Positions 16,841 through 26,700 of a DNA stretch of 37,266 nucleotides are shown here, piece after piece. The stretch covers positions 1 to 37,266 of the forward strand of contig JAHOYX010000186.1 of assembly GCA_019038705.1 (NCBI GenBank). Reading direction: 5' to 3'. How positions within the stretch are numbered: the first letter of the stretch is position 1; each line of letters opens with the position of its first letter. The translations under genes and the position numbers were made by a program. The notes beneath the pieces were generated by a model. It made no database searches. It worked only from the letters and a program-made list of their open reading frames with translations, and was not told the DNA's origin. Source of the DNA: Spirochaetales bacterium. GTDB taxonomy: Bacteria; Spirochaetota; Spirochaetia; DSM-27196; SLST01.

Positions 16841-17854
16841 GTGGCCACAAAAAACAGCGTAATGGTATTCGTCCAACAGGATGACGGGATTATAGCCGAG
16901 GTCAGTATCGAATTGATCAGCAAGGCCCGAGACCTTGCCTCCAGGGTGAACGCCCCTGTGTCCGCGGTTCTGATGGGAAACGAGCTCCGGAAAGCGGCTG
17001 AGTCCCTGATTCCGTACGGCGTTGATCTGCTCTACACGGCGGAACACAAGGGGCTTGCACACTACACACCGGTTCCCTACACCAAAGTGCTCGTGGAGAT
17101 CATCAAGAAACACTCGCCGCAGATTGTGCTCTACGGCGCCACGACCACCGGCCGCGACATTGCACCGCGGATTGCATCGGCACTGCGAGTTGGTCTCACG
17201 GCCGACTGCACGGACCTTCAGATTGGAGACTACAAGTCAAAGGGCGCGCAGTTCCAGAACGTTCTCTACCAGATTCGCCCCGCATTTGGCGGGAACATCA
17301 TCGCGACCATTGTATCGCCGGAGAAGAAGCCGCAGATGGCAACCGTGCGAGAGGGCGTGATGAAGATGAGTTCGCCCGATCCGTCCTTCAAGGGTCAGAT
17401 CATTGCCGAGGACGTGAAGCTGGGTCCCGACGACTTCCCATCTGAGATTCTCGAGCGGGTCAAGGAAGAAAAGTCGGTGAATCTCAAGGGGGCACAGGTC
17501 ATTGTCGCCGGCGGAGTCGGCGTTGGCTCAAAGGAGAACTTTGACCTCATTCTCCAGCTTGCCCACACCCTCGGGGGTGAGGTGGGAGCGTCTCGAGCAG
17601 CCGTGGACGCCGGCTATGTGAGCAAGGATCACCAGGTGGGTCAGACCGGCACTACCGTGCGTCCGAAACTCTATATTGCGTGCGGCATATCGGGATCCGT
17701 ACAGCACCGCGCAGGAATGGACGAATCGGCCAGGATCATCGCAATTAACACAGACCCGGAAGCCCCGATCTTTCAAATCGCCAACTATGGCATTGTCGGC
17801 GATCTGAAAGAGGTGATTCCCCGCTTTATCAAAGCATTCAAGGCGAAGGTGTAA
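16841..17854 (+). CDS. etfA: Electron transfer flavoprotein subunit alpha
   Basis: VIVAGGVGVGSKENFDLILQLAHTLGGEVGASRAAVDAGYVSKDHQVGQTGTTVRPKLYIACGISGSVQHRAGM is the EtfA FAD signature; GTG start. Confidence 0.9.
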   Translation: MATKNSVMVFVQQDDGIIAEVSIELISKARDLASRVNAPVSAVLMGNELRKAAESLIPYGVDLLYTAEHKGLAHYTPVPYTKVLVEIIKKHSPQIVLYGATTTGRDIAPRIASALRVGLTADCTDLQIGDYKSKGAQFQNVLYQIRPAFGGNIIATIVSPEKKPQMATVREGVMKMSSPDPSFKGQIIAEDVKLGPDDFPSEILERVKEEKSVNLKGAQVIVAGGVGVGSKENFDLILQLAHTLGGEVGASRAAVDAGYVSKDHQVGQTGTTVRPKLYIACGISGSVQHRAGMDESARIIAINTDPEAPIFQIANYGIVGDLKEVIPRFIKAFKAKV

Positions 17855-17865
17855 GGAGGCATCAC

Positions 17866-19575
17866 ATGGAGAACTTCTTCAGAGATAACGAAGACATTCT
17901 GTTCCACTTTGAGCATATGGATATCGATCGAATCATCCGACTGAAAGAGGACGATTTCCAGAACCCGGACAATTCCCCCTATGCGCCGCACGATCTGGAG
18001 GATGCGAAGGACTCGTACACGAAGGTTCTGGACATGATCGGTGAAATCTCCGGGGAGAACCTCGCACCTCAGGCTGCGGACATCGACAAGGAGGGGGTGC
18101 GTCTCATTGATGGTGAGGTTCGGTACGCCAAGGGGACACGCGAAGTGCTGGATATCTTCGCGAAGGCTGATCTCATGGGGTTCTGTTTTCCACGGAAATA
18201 TGGCGGACTCAATTTCCCCGCAATCATGCTTGCCATTGCGGCCGAGATGGTGGCCCGGGCGGACGCATCCTTTCTGAACTTCGGTTTGCAGCAAGACATC
18301 GGCGAGACGCTCAACAAGTTCGGCTCCGAGGAACTGAAGAGCAAGTACCTGCCGAAGCTGGCCACCGGTGAGTTTGGATCGTCAATGATCCTCACCGAGC
18401 CGGATGCGGGCAGTGACCTCCAGGCAGTTCGGTTACGAGCTCATCAGGATCCGGACGGCAAGTGGTACTTGAACGGGGTCAAGCGATTCATCACGAACGG
18501 AAATGGGACCATAGGCCTGGTTCTTGCGCGGAGTGAAGAATCCGCGCCCGGCGCCCGCGGCCTCTCCTTCTTCCTCTATGAGAGGGATGAGAAGATGGTC
18601 ATTCGTCGCCTGGAGGACAAACTCGGCATCCACGGCTCACCAACCTGCGAGCTGCAATTCAACAACGCCCGCGGGCACCTCGTGGGCGAAAGGAAGCGCG
18701 GACTCTCGCGATACACCATGTGGCTCATGAACAGCGCACGTATCGGTATTGCATCTCAGGCTATTGGCATTGCCGAGGCGGCGTACCGGGAGGCCAACAA
18801 GTACGCGGAGGAGCGGATTCAGTTTGGCGCGCCGGTGAAAGATCTGCCGCCGGTCTACGAAATCCTTACCGAGATGAAGATTTCCATTGAGGCCGCGCGA
18901 ACGTTGCTCTACGAAACCGCCCGCATTGTTGACCTCAAAGAGGGCCTGGAGCACTTGAAGGAGCACTATCCGGAGCGCGCGGATGAGGTCAAGTCCGATC
19001 TGAAGAATTACGCGCGGCTGACCAATATGTACACCCCGATGATCAAGGCGTATGCGACCGAGATGGCAAACAAAGTTGCCTACGACGCTATTCAGATCCA
19101 CGGCGGCACCGGCTTCATGCGAGATTTTGACGTTGAGCGCCACTATCGCGACGCGCGTATCACCAGCATCTACGAGGGTACTACTCAGCTGCAGGTTGTC
19201 GCCGCAATTGGCGGTCTCACCTCCGGCACCATCATCACTGCGTTGGATGAGTATGAGTCCGAAGACTTCTCCCACGCATCAGACCTGCACAACGTACTGC
19301 TTGCGGCCCGGAACAAGTTTGAGAAGGCCCTGGTGTACATCAAGGGCGTCGAGGATGCGGACCTCGTTTCCTATCACGCCAGACGCATGGTGGAGATGGC
19401 GATAGACCTGATCCAGAGCTACCTGCTCTTGCGTGATGCACGGCACTCCGAGCGAAAACTGAAGATTGCGGAGACGTTCATTGAGAAGATGAGCACTCGA
19501 ATCACGATGAACTCGGACTTCATTCACGATGGTGGATCCAGTCTGCTCAGGAATCACCGCGAGATCATCGGATAG
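17866..19575 (+). CDS. Acyl-CoA dehydrogenase
   Basis: GSSMILTEPDAGSDLQAVRLRA, HGSPTCELQFNNARGHLVGERKRGL, IQIHGGTGFMRDFDVERHYRDARITSIYEGTTQLQ (catalytic Glu in YEGTT). Confidence 0.92.
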   Translation: MENFFRDNEDILFHFEHMDIDRIIRLKEDDFQNPDNSPYAPHDLEDAKDSYTKVLDMIGEISGENLAPQAADIDKEGVRLIDGEVRYAKGTREVLDIFAKADLMGFCFPRKYGGLNFPAIMLAIAAEMVARADASFLNFGLQQDIGETLNKFGSEELKSKYLPKLATGEFGSSMILTEPDAGSDLQAVRLRAHQDPDGKWYLNGVKRFITNGNGTIGLVLARSEESAPGARGLSFFLYERDEKMVIRRLEDKLGIHGSPTCELQFNNARGHLVGERKRGLSRYTMWLMNSARIGIASQAIGIAEAAYREANKYAEERIQFGAPVKDLPPVYEILTEMKISIEAARTLLYETARIVDLKEGLEHLKEHYPERADEVKSDLKNYARLTNMYTPMIKAYATEMANKVAYDAIQIHGGTGFMRDFDVERHYRDARITSIYEGTTQLQVVAAIGGLTSGTIITALDEYESEDFSHASDLHNVLLAARNKFEKALVYIKGVEDADLVSYHARRMVEMAIDLIQSYLLLRDARHSERKLKIAETFIEKMSTRITMNSDFIHDGGSSLLRNHREIIG

Positions 19576-19619
19576 ATCTCAGCGCCGACAGTTCCGGCGG
19601 CACCGTCAGGTACTCCGCA

Positions 19620-20072
19620 CTATCCTCTTCTCTTGAGACCGATCAGGTCCTCGAGGATTGTTGCTGAATCAGTGATGTATCTCACGCAATGCGTGTGAAA
19701 GAGGTCGTTGTCCATTGCCATCATCTGTCCGTCGATTTCCGAGATATCTGTTCCGAGCAACTGGGTGCAGCTGACGCTTCCGTGAAGCTTCTCAAATCGC
19801 TCGCGGAATTCCCGAAGAAGTTCCGACTTCTTCCGCGTGGCGTTCCCGGCTTCCTTCTCTTCGCGCAGCTTCTGATTCAGGGCCTTCAGCGCACCCGACA
19901 CAGCGCCGCAGACACTCATGGGTCGGCCGGTCATGGGTCCGCATGGCCTGAAAATGGTTTCCATCGACTTGTCGTCAAACTCGAAGAGATCGGCGTAGGC
20001 ACTCAGGATTGCGTGAGAGCAGTCGAACCCCTCCTCGAACTTCGCCAGTGCTGTCTTGACTCGTTCCTCCAT
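19620..20072 (-). CDS. C_GCAxxG_C_C-type redox-active family protein
   Basis: FDCSHAILSAY...PCGPMTGRPMSVCGAVSGALKALN...SCTQLLG...HCVRYITDSATILEDLI; SD ggagg. Confidence 0.7.
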   Translation of the reverse strand: MEERVKTALAKFEEGFDCSHAILSAYADLFEFDDKSMETIFRPCGPMTGRPMSVCGAVSGALKALNQKLREEKEAGNATRKKSELLREFRERFEKLHGSVSCTQLLGTDISEIDGQMMAMDNDLFHTHCVRYITDSATILEDLIGLKRRG

Positions 20073-20241
20073 GTTGCCTCCGCACGGGGAGTATACTCGG
20101 GATTCAGAACCCTGAGTACCTGCATCGGCGGATCGGTGTCCACAGCGGCGGCGATACCCGCCAATAGCGCAGGTTGTAGTTGTTGTTCTCAGGTCAGCAT
20201 GTTATGGTCTTATTCGAATTCATCGCTTGATCTGGTTCCCG

Positions 20242-20352
20242 GTGATTGAAACAAAACAGTTGGCATATCTGTCAGAGATAGAGGCGCGGTATCGTGCCGG
20301 AGAACCGATTCCTCGGGCTCACTACGAAGAAGACAAGAGGAGAAATCATTGA
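20242..20352 (+). CDS. Candidate 36-aa small ORF overlapping the start of the response regulator
   Basis: V(M)IETKQLAYLSEIEARYRAGEPIPRAHYEEDKRRNH*; TGA overlaps the TTG start of the next gene (TTGA). Translated by eye; not in ORF track. Confidence 0.35.
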   Translation: MIETKQLAYLSEIEARYRAGEPIPRAHYEEDKRRNH

Positions 20353-21344
20353 AAGGCCGAGTGCTGATTATTGATGATGAAGCGGAAATTCGGAGAAACC
20401 TTACCGTGGGTCTGACTCAGGAAGGTTACACCGCCGTGGCCTGTCCCGACGGGGTTTCTGCCATCCATGAACTCGATCAATCCGGCGAGAAAGGGATGGG
20501 CTATGACTACCTGGTCACCGACATCTTCATGCCCGATATCGACGGCCTGAAGATTCTCAAGGTAATCAAGAACCAGTATCCTGATCTGCCCGTTCTGGTG
20601 ATAACAGGTTTCGGCGATGAGGGGACGAAGCTCACCGCCCTCTCTCAGCACAACACAGGCTATCTGGACAAGCCCTTTGAAATTGTCGACCTCGTGACAG
20701 CTCTCGAAGAGCTTTCCCCAGGGGCAACCACCGTACTAGAGCGAGAAGAACCTTCGGAACCGACGGATGAGGGGATCCGCGAGTCCTTCAGCGCCTATGT
20801 GACCATCAGGATAGACAATCCTGCGAGAAGCATGGCGATCTTCGATGAGCTCTACAATATGGAGGGAGTTCAGTCGTGTGAAGCGGTCAGAGGTGATGTC
20901 GATATCATTCTTCTGGCCCAGGCGCCTTCCCAGGAAGGCATCAAAGCGCTCTCCGATCGTGTTCAGGCCATAGAGGGGTTGAGTATCGCATCGGTCGCGG
21001 CCGTGGAGCGGCCAAAGCTCGATCGGGATGTCGATGAATTCATCAAGATCTATCAACAAGTGGTGAAGCGATCGACCCAAACGAGCCCGGGCAAACACCC
21101 GGGAACAACCAGCTATATCATTGTAGACATCGAGAAGGAAGCCATTCAGCAGATCTTCACCACGGTGTTCTTCATCGATGAAGTGATCTTCTGCGATGTG
21201 ATTGACGGTGGCACCAAGCTTGTGGGAATGATTACCGGCGTAGAGGCTCTTGGCCGAACCCCGAGGATCATCGAGAAACTCAATCACATCGACGGTGTGC
21301 GCCGCATACGGGAAGCAAAGATCATAAAGCTGCGCGAAGACTGA
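20349..21344 (+). CDS. Response regulator: REC domain plus two Lrp/AsnC-type RAM-like ligand domains, no HTH
   Basis: REC: VLIIDDEAEIRRNL...DYLVTDIFMPDIDGLKIL...VLVITGFG...LDKPFE. Then AYVTIRIDNPARSMAIFDELYNMEGVQSCEAVRGDVDIILLAQA and TSYIIVDIEKEAIQQIFTTVFFIDEVIFCDVIDGGTKLVGMITG. TTG start with SD agaggaga. Confidence 0.75.
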   Translation: MKGRVLIIDDEAEIRRNLTVGLTQEGYTAVACPDGVSAIHELDQSGEKGMGYDYLVTDIFMPDIDGLKILKVIKNQYPDLPVLVITGFGDEGTKLTALSQHNTGYLDKPFEIVDLVTALEELSPGATTVLEREEPSEPTDEGIRESFSAYVTIRIDNPARSMAIFDELYNMEGVQSCEAVRGDVDIILLAQAPSQEGIKALSDRVQAIEGLSIASVAAVERPKLDRDVDEFIKIYQQVVKRSTQTSPGKHPGTTSYIIVDIEKEAIQQIFTTVFFIDEVIFCDVIDGGTKLVGMITGVEALGRTPRIIEKLNHIDGVRRIREAKIIKLRED

Positions 21345-21369
21345 CGAACCGGGTTAGGTAGGAACCGCC

Positions 21370-21864
21370 ATGAGTGACAACTTCAGCTTCCGCCTCTGGC
21401 GTTATGAGGGAGAGCCGGGGGAATTGATTCCGCTGCTGCAGTCAGCTCAGAATCACTTCGGATACATACCGCGCCGAGCAATCAGATACATTTCAGGTGT
21501 TAGTGGTATTCCTGAATCGGACATATATGGTGTTATCACCTTCTACAGCCAGTTCCGGCTTCGCCCCACCGGCAGGTTGCTTATCAGAGCCTGTGACGGG
21601 ACCGCCTGCCATGTTACCGGTTCAAAACTGATTATCGAGACGATTGAAGATGAACTGGGCATCAGCGTGGGTGATACAACCGAAGACGGGCTTTTCACTC
21701 TCAATACGGTTGCCTGCATAGGGTGTTGTTCTCTTGCCCCGGTCATCATGGTAAATGAAGAGACTCACGGAAATCTCAGCCCCGTTTCCCTGAGAAAATT
21801 GCTGCGGAAGATCAAGCGCAGAGAAGAGCGCACAGAAATAACTGCTTCAAGCCACAGCCAATGA
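21370..21864 (+). CDS. NuoE/HydC-type [2Fe-2S] NADH oxidoreductase subunit
   Basis: YISGVSGIPESDIYGVITFYSQFRLRPTGRLLIRACDGTACHVTGS...VACIGCCSLAPVIMVNEETHGNLSP; four Cys of the thioredoxin-like 2Fe-2S domain. Confidence 0.9.
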   Translation: MSDNFSFRLWRYEGEPGELIPLLQSAQNHFGYIPRRAIRYISGVSGIPESDIYGVITFYSQFRLRPTGRLLIRACDGTACHVTGSKLIIETIEDELGISVGDTTEDGLFTLNTVACIGCCSLAPVIMVNEETHGNLSPVSLRKLLRKIKRREERTEITASSHSQ

Positions 21865-21953
21865 CCAGGTGCCTCAGTAACTCGAGATTGCCGCAGGCGT
21901 GGGTCGGGGTGGAGCCCTCCCTGGTTTTCAAGGAGATTGGAAGGTCCGGATGA
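21861..21953 (+). CDS. Candidate 30-aa small ORF spanning the NuoE-NuoF gap
   Basis: MTRCLSNSRLPQAWVGVEPSLVFKEIGRSG*; ATGA overlap with the NuoE stop and ATGA overlap with the NuoF start. No clear SD; could be chance in GC-rich DNA. Confidence 0.25.
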   Translation: MTRCLSNSRLPQAWVGVEPSLVFKEIGRSG

Positions 21954-23731
21954 AGAAGATCGTTGTAGGAATGGGCACCTGTGGCCTGTCTGCGGGAGCA
22001 CAAGGGGTATACGACAAGCTGCGGGACCTGGCTGCCGGAGCGACAGGGGCTTGCGAACTCACGATCTCAGGCTGCATCGGGATGTGCTATTCGGAACCCA
22101 CCGTGGAGATCCGTGACAACGGCTCGAGAGTATTCTACGGCAATGTTACGCCGCAACGAGCAGAGAAAATCTTCAGGAGTCATGCTGAGGGCGATGAACT
22201 CCTCGCGGAAGACGAAATCATATATCTGGAGAAGGCCAACGGGACTGTAGGCGGAACCGAAGCGGCCTTTATGGCTCAACAGCAGCGAGTAGTCTTGAGG
22301 AACTGCGGAACGATCAACCCTGAATCTATCGAGGATTACGAGAACGCCGGCGGCTATCGGGGACTGCGCAAGGCTCTCCTTGAAATGACTTCCGAGGGAA
22401 TAATCCAGGAGATGAAGGACTCAGGATTGAGAGGGCGGGGTGGAGCCGGCTTCCCCACTGGACTGAAATGGTCCTTCACGGCGGGAAATGAAGCGGACAG
22501 GAAATACGTGGTCTGCAATGCGGATGAGGGAGATCCCGGCGCGTTCATGGACCGCTCCGTCCTGGAAGGAGACCCGCACTCGGTTATTGAGGGGATGATC
22601 ATTTGCGGCCGGGCAATCGGGTCCGACTTCGGCTACATCTACTGCAGAGCAGAATATCCGTTGGCAATTCACCGACTCAACCTGGCCATTGACGCCGCCA
22701 GAGAGAAGGGCTATCTCGGGAAGAACATCCTGGAATCCGGTTTCAACTTTGATCTGAAGATCAGGCAAGGCGCCGGAGCATTTGTCTGTGGCGAGGAAAC
22801 GGCCCTGTTCGCCTCCATCGAAGGCAAGAGAGGGATGCCGAGAATAAGGCCGCCGTTTCCTGCAGAGAAGGGACTCTGGCAGAAACCAACCAACAACAAC
22901 AATGTCGAGACCTTTGCCAACGTAGCCTGGATCATCGACAGGGGGGCGGCAGCCTACGCGTCCTTCGGGACCGAGAAGAGCAGAGGAACCAAGGTCTTCG
23001 CGCTTGCCGGGAAGATCAGCCGTGGCGGCCTGGTCGAGGTTCCCATGGGCACATCGATCAGCGATCTGGTCCTCGATATTGGCGGTGGCATAAAGAAGGG
23101 AGGCAAGTTCAAGGCGGTCCAGATGGGAGGGCCCTCCGGCGGCTGTATTCCTGCCGCGCTCGGTGATACGCCCGTCGATTTTGAGAACATACCGGCAACA
23201 GGGGCAATCATGGGTTCCGGCGGCATGGTCGTTCTGGACGAGAGTTCATGCATGGTCGAAATGGCGCGCTTCTTCCTGGAGTTCACCCAGAGTGAATCCT
23301 GCGGCAAATGCACCTTCTGCAGAATCGGTACCCTCAGGATGCTCGAGATCCTTGAACGGATCACCAACGGCGAAGGACAACCGGACGATATCGACAAGCT
23401 CGCCGTCCTGGGCGCCCAGATCAAGGAAGCCAGCCTCTGCGGCCTGGGACAAACCGCTCCCAATCCGGTCTTGACTACTCTCCGGTACTACCGGGATGAA
23501 TATCGGGCCCACATCGAGGACAAAACCTGCCCGGCGGGCGTCTGCTCTTCTCTGGTGGATTTCCACATAGATCCGGAGAAGTGCACAGGATGTGGTGTCT
23601 GTGCAAAGAACTGCCCCGTCCAGGCCATCTCCGGTGAGCCAAAGAAGGTCTACGTCATCGACAATTCGATTTGCGCGAAGTGCGATAGATGTGTGACCAG
23701 CTGCAGCTTTGATGCAGTGTACAAGCGTTGA
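21950..23731 (+). CDS. NuoF/HydB/HndC-type FMN/NAD(H)-binding subunit with N-terminal Trx-like and C-terminal 2x[4Fe-4S] domains
   Basis: GRGGAGFPTGLKW, NADEGDPGAFMDRSVLEGDPH, ESCGKCTFCRIGTLRMLEIL...CGLGQTAPNPVLTT; C-terminal CTGCGVCAKNCPVQAI...CAKCDRCVTSCSF. Confidence 0.92.
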   Translation: MKKIVVGMGTCGLSAGAQGVYDKLRDLAAGATGACELTISGCIGMCYSEPTVEIRDNGSRVFYGNVTPQRAEKIFRSHAEGDELLAEDEIIYLEKANGTVGGTEAAFMAQQQRVVLRNCGTINPESIEDYENAGGYRGLRKALLEMTSEGIIQEMKDSGLRGRGGAGFPTGLKWSFTAGNEADRKYVVCNADEGDPGAFMDRSVLEGDPHSVIEGMIICGRAIGSDFGYIYCRAEYPLAIHRLNLAIDAAREKGYLGKNILESGFNFDLKIRQGAGAFVCGEETALFASIEGKRGMPRIRPPFPAEKGLWQKPTNNNNVETFANVAWIIDRGAAAYASFGTEKSRGTKVFALAGKISRGGLVEVPMGTSISDLVLDIGGGIKKGGKFKAVQMGGPSGGCIPAALGDTPVDFENIPATGAIMGSGGMVVLDESSCMVEMARFFLEFTQSESCGKCTFCRIGTLRMLEILERITNGEGQPDDIDKLAVLGAQIKEASLCGLGQTAPNPVLTTLRYYRDEYRAHIEDKTCPAGVCSSLVDFHIDPEKCTGCGVCAKNCPVQAISGEPKKVYVIDNSICAKCDRCVTSCSFDAVYKR

Positions 23732-23742
23732 GGAGTAATGGG

Positions 23743-26700
23743 ATGGAACGCATCAAGGTCAAGATCAACGGACGGGAGTTCGAGGCCGATCCGGGAAAGA
23801 CCATCCTGGATGTCGTCCGGGACAACGAAATTGACGACATTCCGACCCTCTGTCACTCGCCCGAGCTTGATCCGTACGGGTCATGCTTTCTCTGCGTTGT
23901 CGAGGTGGAAGGACGAAACAACCTCGTGCCCGCCTGCTCCACCAGGCTCACACCGGGCATGGAAGTGCAAACGCGCAACGACCGAGTCATCGCCAGCCGT
24001 AAGACCGCGCTTGAGCTGCTCCTGTCAAACCATTATGCCGATTGTCTGGCCCCTTGCACGCTGGGCTGCCCGGCGGGCGTAGACGCCCAGGGCTATATTG
24101 CGCTCTCCGCCATGGGGCTTCATCGCGAGGCCGTGGATCTCATTCGTGAGAGGAATCCTCTGCCGGCCGTATGCGGCAGGATCTGTGTTCGCAAGTGCGA
24201 GCTTCTCTGTCGTCGTAATGATATCGATGAGCCGGTCGGTATCAACGCGATCAAACGATTTATCACGGATCTTCCCGGCATCTACGACGACGAACCGGAA
24301 TGTGCCCCGCCGAGGGAAAAATCGGTGGGCATTGTAGGCGCCGGTCCTGCCGGTCTCACCGCCGCCTGGTTCCTGGGACGCAACGGGTACAAGACGGTTA
24401 TCTATGAGGCCATGGACAAGTCGGGCGGCATGCTTCGATACGGCATCCCTGCCTACAGGCTGACAGACGCTGTGCTGGACCGGGAAGTTGATTACATCTG
24501 CAAAGCCGATGTCGAGATCAGGTATGGAGTCAGAGTCGGTCAGGATATCCCGCTGCAGACCCTCCGAGCAAACCACGACGCCGTGTTCCTGGCGGCGGGC
24601 GCCTGGGCCGGCAAAGCCATGATGGTGGAAGGGGAGTTTGAAACAGATGGCGTGGTCGGCGGGATTGAATTCCTCAGGGAGAAGACGGATGATCCTCAGC
24701 CGCTCACCGGAACCATTACGGTCATCGGCGGCGGGAACACGGCAGTGGATGCTGCCAGAACTGCCTGGCGGCTGGGCGCCGACAAAGTAATCGTGCTCTA
24801 CAGACGAACAAAGAACGAAATGCCTGCCGACGAGATGGAAATAGCGGCCTGTCTGGAGGAAGGCATCGAGATCATGGAGCTGGCTGCTCCTGTGGGCATC
24901 ATAGCGGAAGGCGGCCGGCTCACGGCCCTGCGATGCACCAGGATGAAGCTTGGAAGTCCGGATTCATCCGGCCGCCGCCGACCCATTGCACTTGAAGGCT
25001 CCGAGTTCGATCTTCCCTGCCGGACGGCGGTGGTAGCCATTGGCCAGGCTCCCGCTCTGGATGGCCTGACCTCCACAGCCGCAGGAGAGCTGGGACTGAG
25101 CCGCTGGAACACCATTGAGGTCGACTCGGACACGATGAACACCAATATCGATGGGCTTTTCGCCGGAGGTGACGCAGCCGATGACGGCCCCACCGTCGTA
25201 ATTGACGCAATCAGGGATGGACGGAAGGCTGCCGGGGCTATTCACGCCCGGTTTGGCGATGACCGGCTTCAACCCGGTTCTTTTGCGGTAGCCAAAGACT
25301 TCTGGGTGAAGCCGGGCGCCACCGAACTGGGAGAAATAACGGAGAGCCCCCGGCATGAGGTCCACACGATCAGCGTGGAGGATCGCGAGGGCAGCTTTGC
25401 CGAGGTAGCCTCGGGATTCGAGTATGAGGATAACGTTCACGAGACCGGCAGGTGCCTCTCCTGTGGGTGCGTCAAGTACGAAGATTGCCCACTGCGCCTC
25501 TATGCGGAAGAGTACGAAGTGGACATGGATCGCCACAAGGGGCATGTGAGAAAACACAAGGTGGATGACCGCCATCCGTACCTGCTCTATGACCCGAACA
25601 AGTGTGTTTTGTGTGGCCGGTGCATCCGGACCTGTGCTCGGGTGCTGCCCATCCCTGCGCTTGGGTTGATCGGCCGGGGGATCAAGACGGAAATGCGCCC
25701 GGCCATGAACGATCCTCTGGCAGAAACCAGTTGCATCAGCTGCGGTAACTGCATCGATGCCTGTCCCACGGGCGCTCTCACCTCCAAGTACGCATTTCCC
25801 GGCCGCGCTTCCTTGAGCACCAGCGACGTGGACACCTACTGCGGGTTCTGTTCCCTGGGCTGTCCCATTACAGTGAAGCGGTTTGGAGACAATCGGTACC
25901 ACATCAGCTCGGGTGGTGGCCCGGGCGCATATCTGTGCCGATACGGAAGATTCGACACCGAGCTGTTCATCAAGCAGAAGAGGATCGTGAATCCCGTGGT
26001 GCGTTCAGGCAGTCAGTACCGTGAGGTAGGTTTTGAAGAGGCGTATGGCACGATTGTCGACGCAATGAAAGAAGCTGCGGAAACCCATGGGGCTGAAAGC
26101 GTGGCTGTCTTTGCCTCCCCGGAGCTGACCAATGAGGAACTCTACCTGGCCGGTCGGATTGCCAGAGAGGGATTGAAAACCAACAACATAGGTTCCTTTT
26201 CTGTCCTCTCAAGCGGGAAAGCACCCGGCGTCCTGGATCCCTTCTTTGGCTTCACGGCTTCCACCGCTGACCGGACTGCTCTGGCCGACGCTGATCTGAT
26301 TGTCTGCAGCAACACCAGTCTGGAATCGGATCATCTGATCCTCTCCGTCGACGTGAACGCGGCAGTGAGAACGGGAACGAAGCTCATTGTCGCCAATTCC
26401 ACGCTCACCGCAAACGACAGTTTCTTCGCCTCTCTGGCCATGGATCCAATGAGGGGAAGTGGCTCCGCCCTGTGGAACGGCGTGCTCCAGATGCTGCTGG
26501 ATTCCGATCGCTTCAAAGGTGTGGAAGACCTGCCGGGGGGGAGCGAGTTTCTGGACACCCGAGATTTCACCTCAGAGCGCGTTTCAGAGCTCACGGGGGT
26601 CAGCGCAGAGAACATTGGTCAGGCGGCAGAACTGCTCGGCGAAGCGCAGAGGGTAGTCTTCATTCATAGTCCTGACAGAGTTCAGGATCAGGCGCCGGGA

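Noticed and set aside
20089-20098. Palindrome GAGTATACTC upstream of the C_GCAxxG_C_C gene
   Set aside because: Contains TATACT and is best explained as a -10 element; no convincing operator evidence.
21090-21112. CCCGGGCAAACACCCGGG hairpin
   Set aside because: Lies inside the REC-RAM-RAM coding sequence in an interdomain linker; likely composition, not regulatory.
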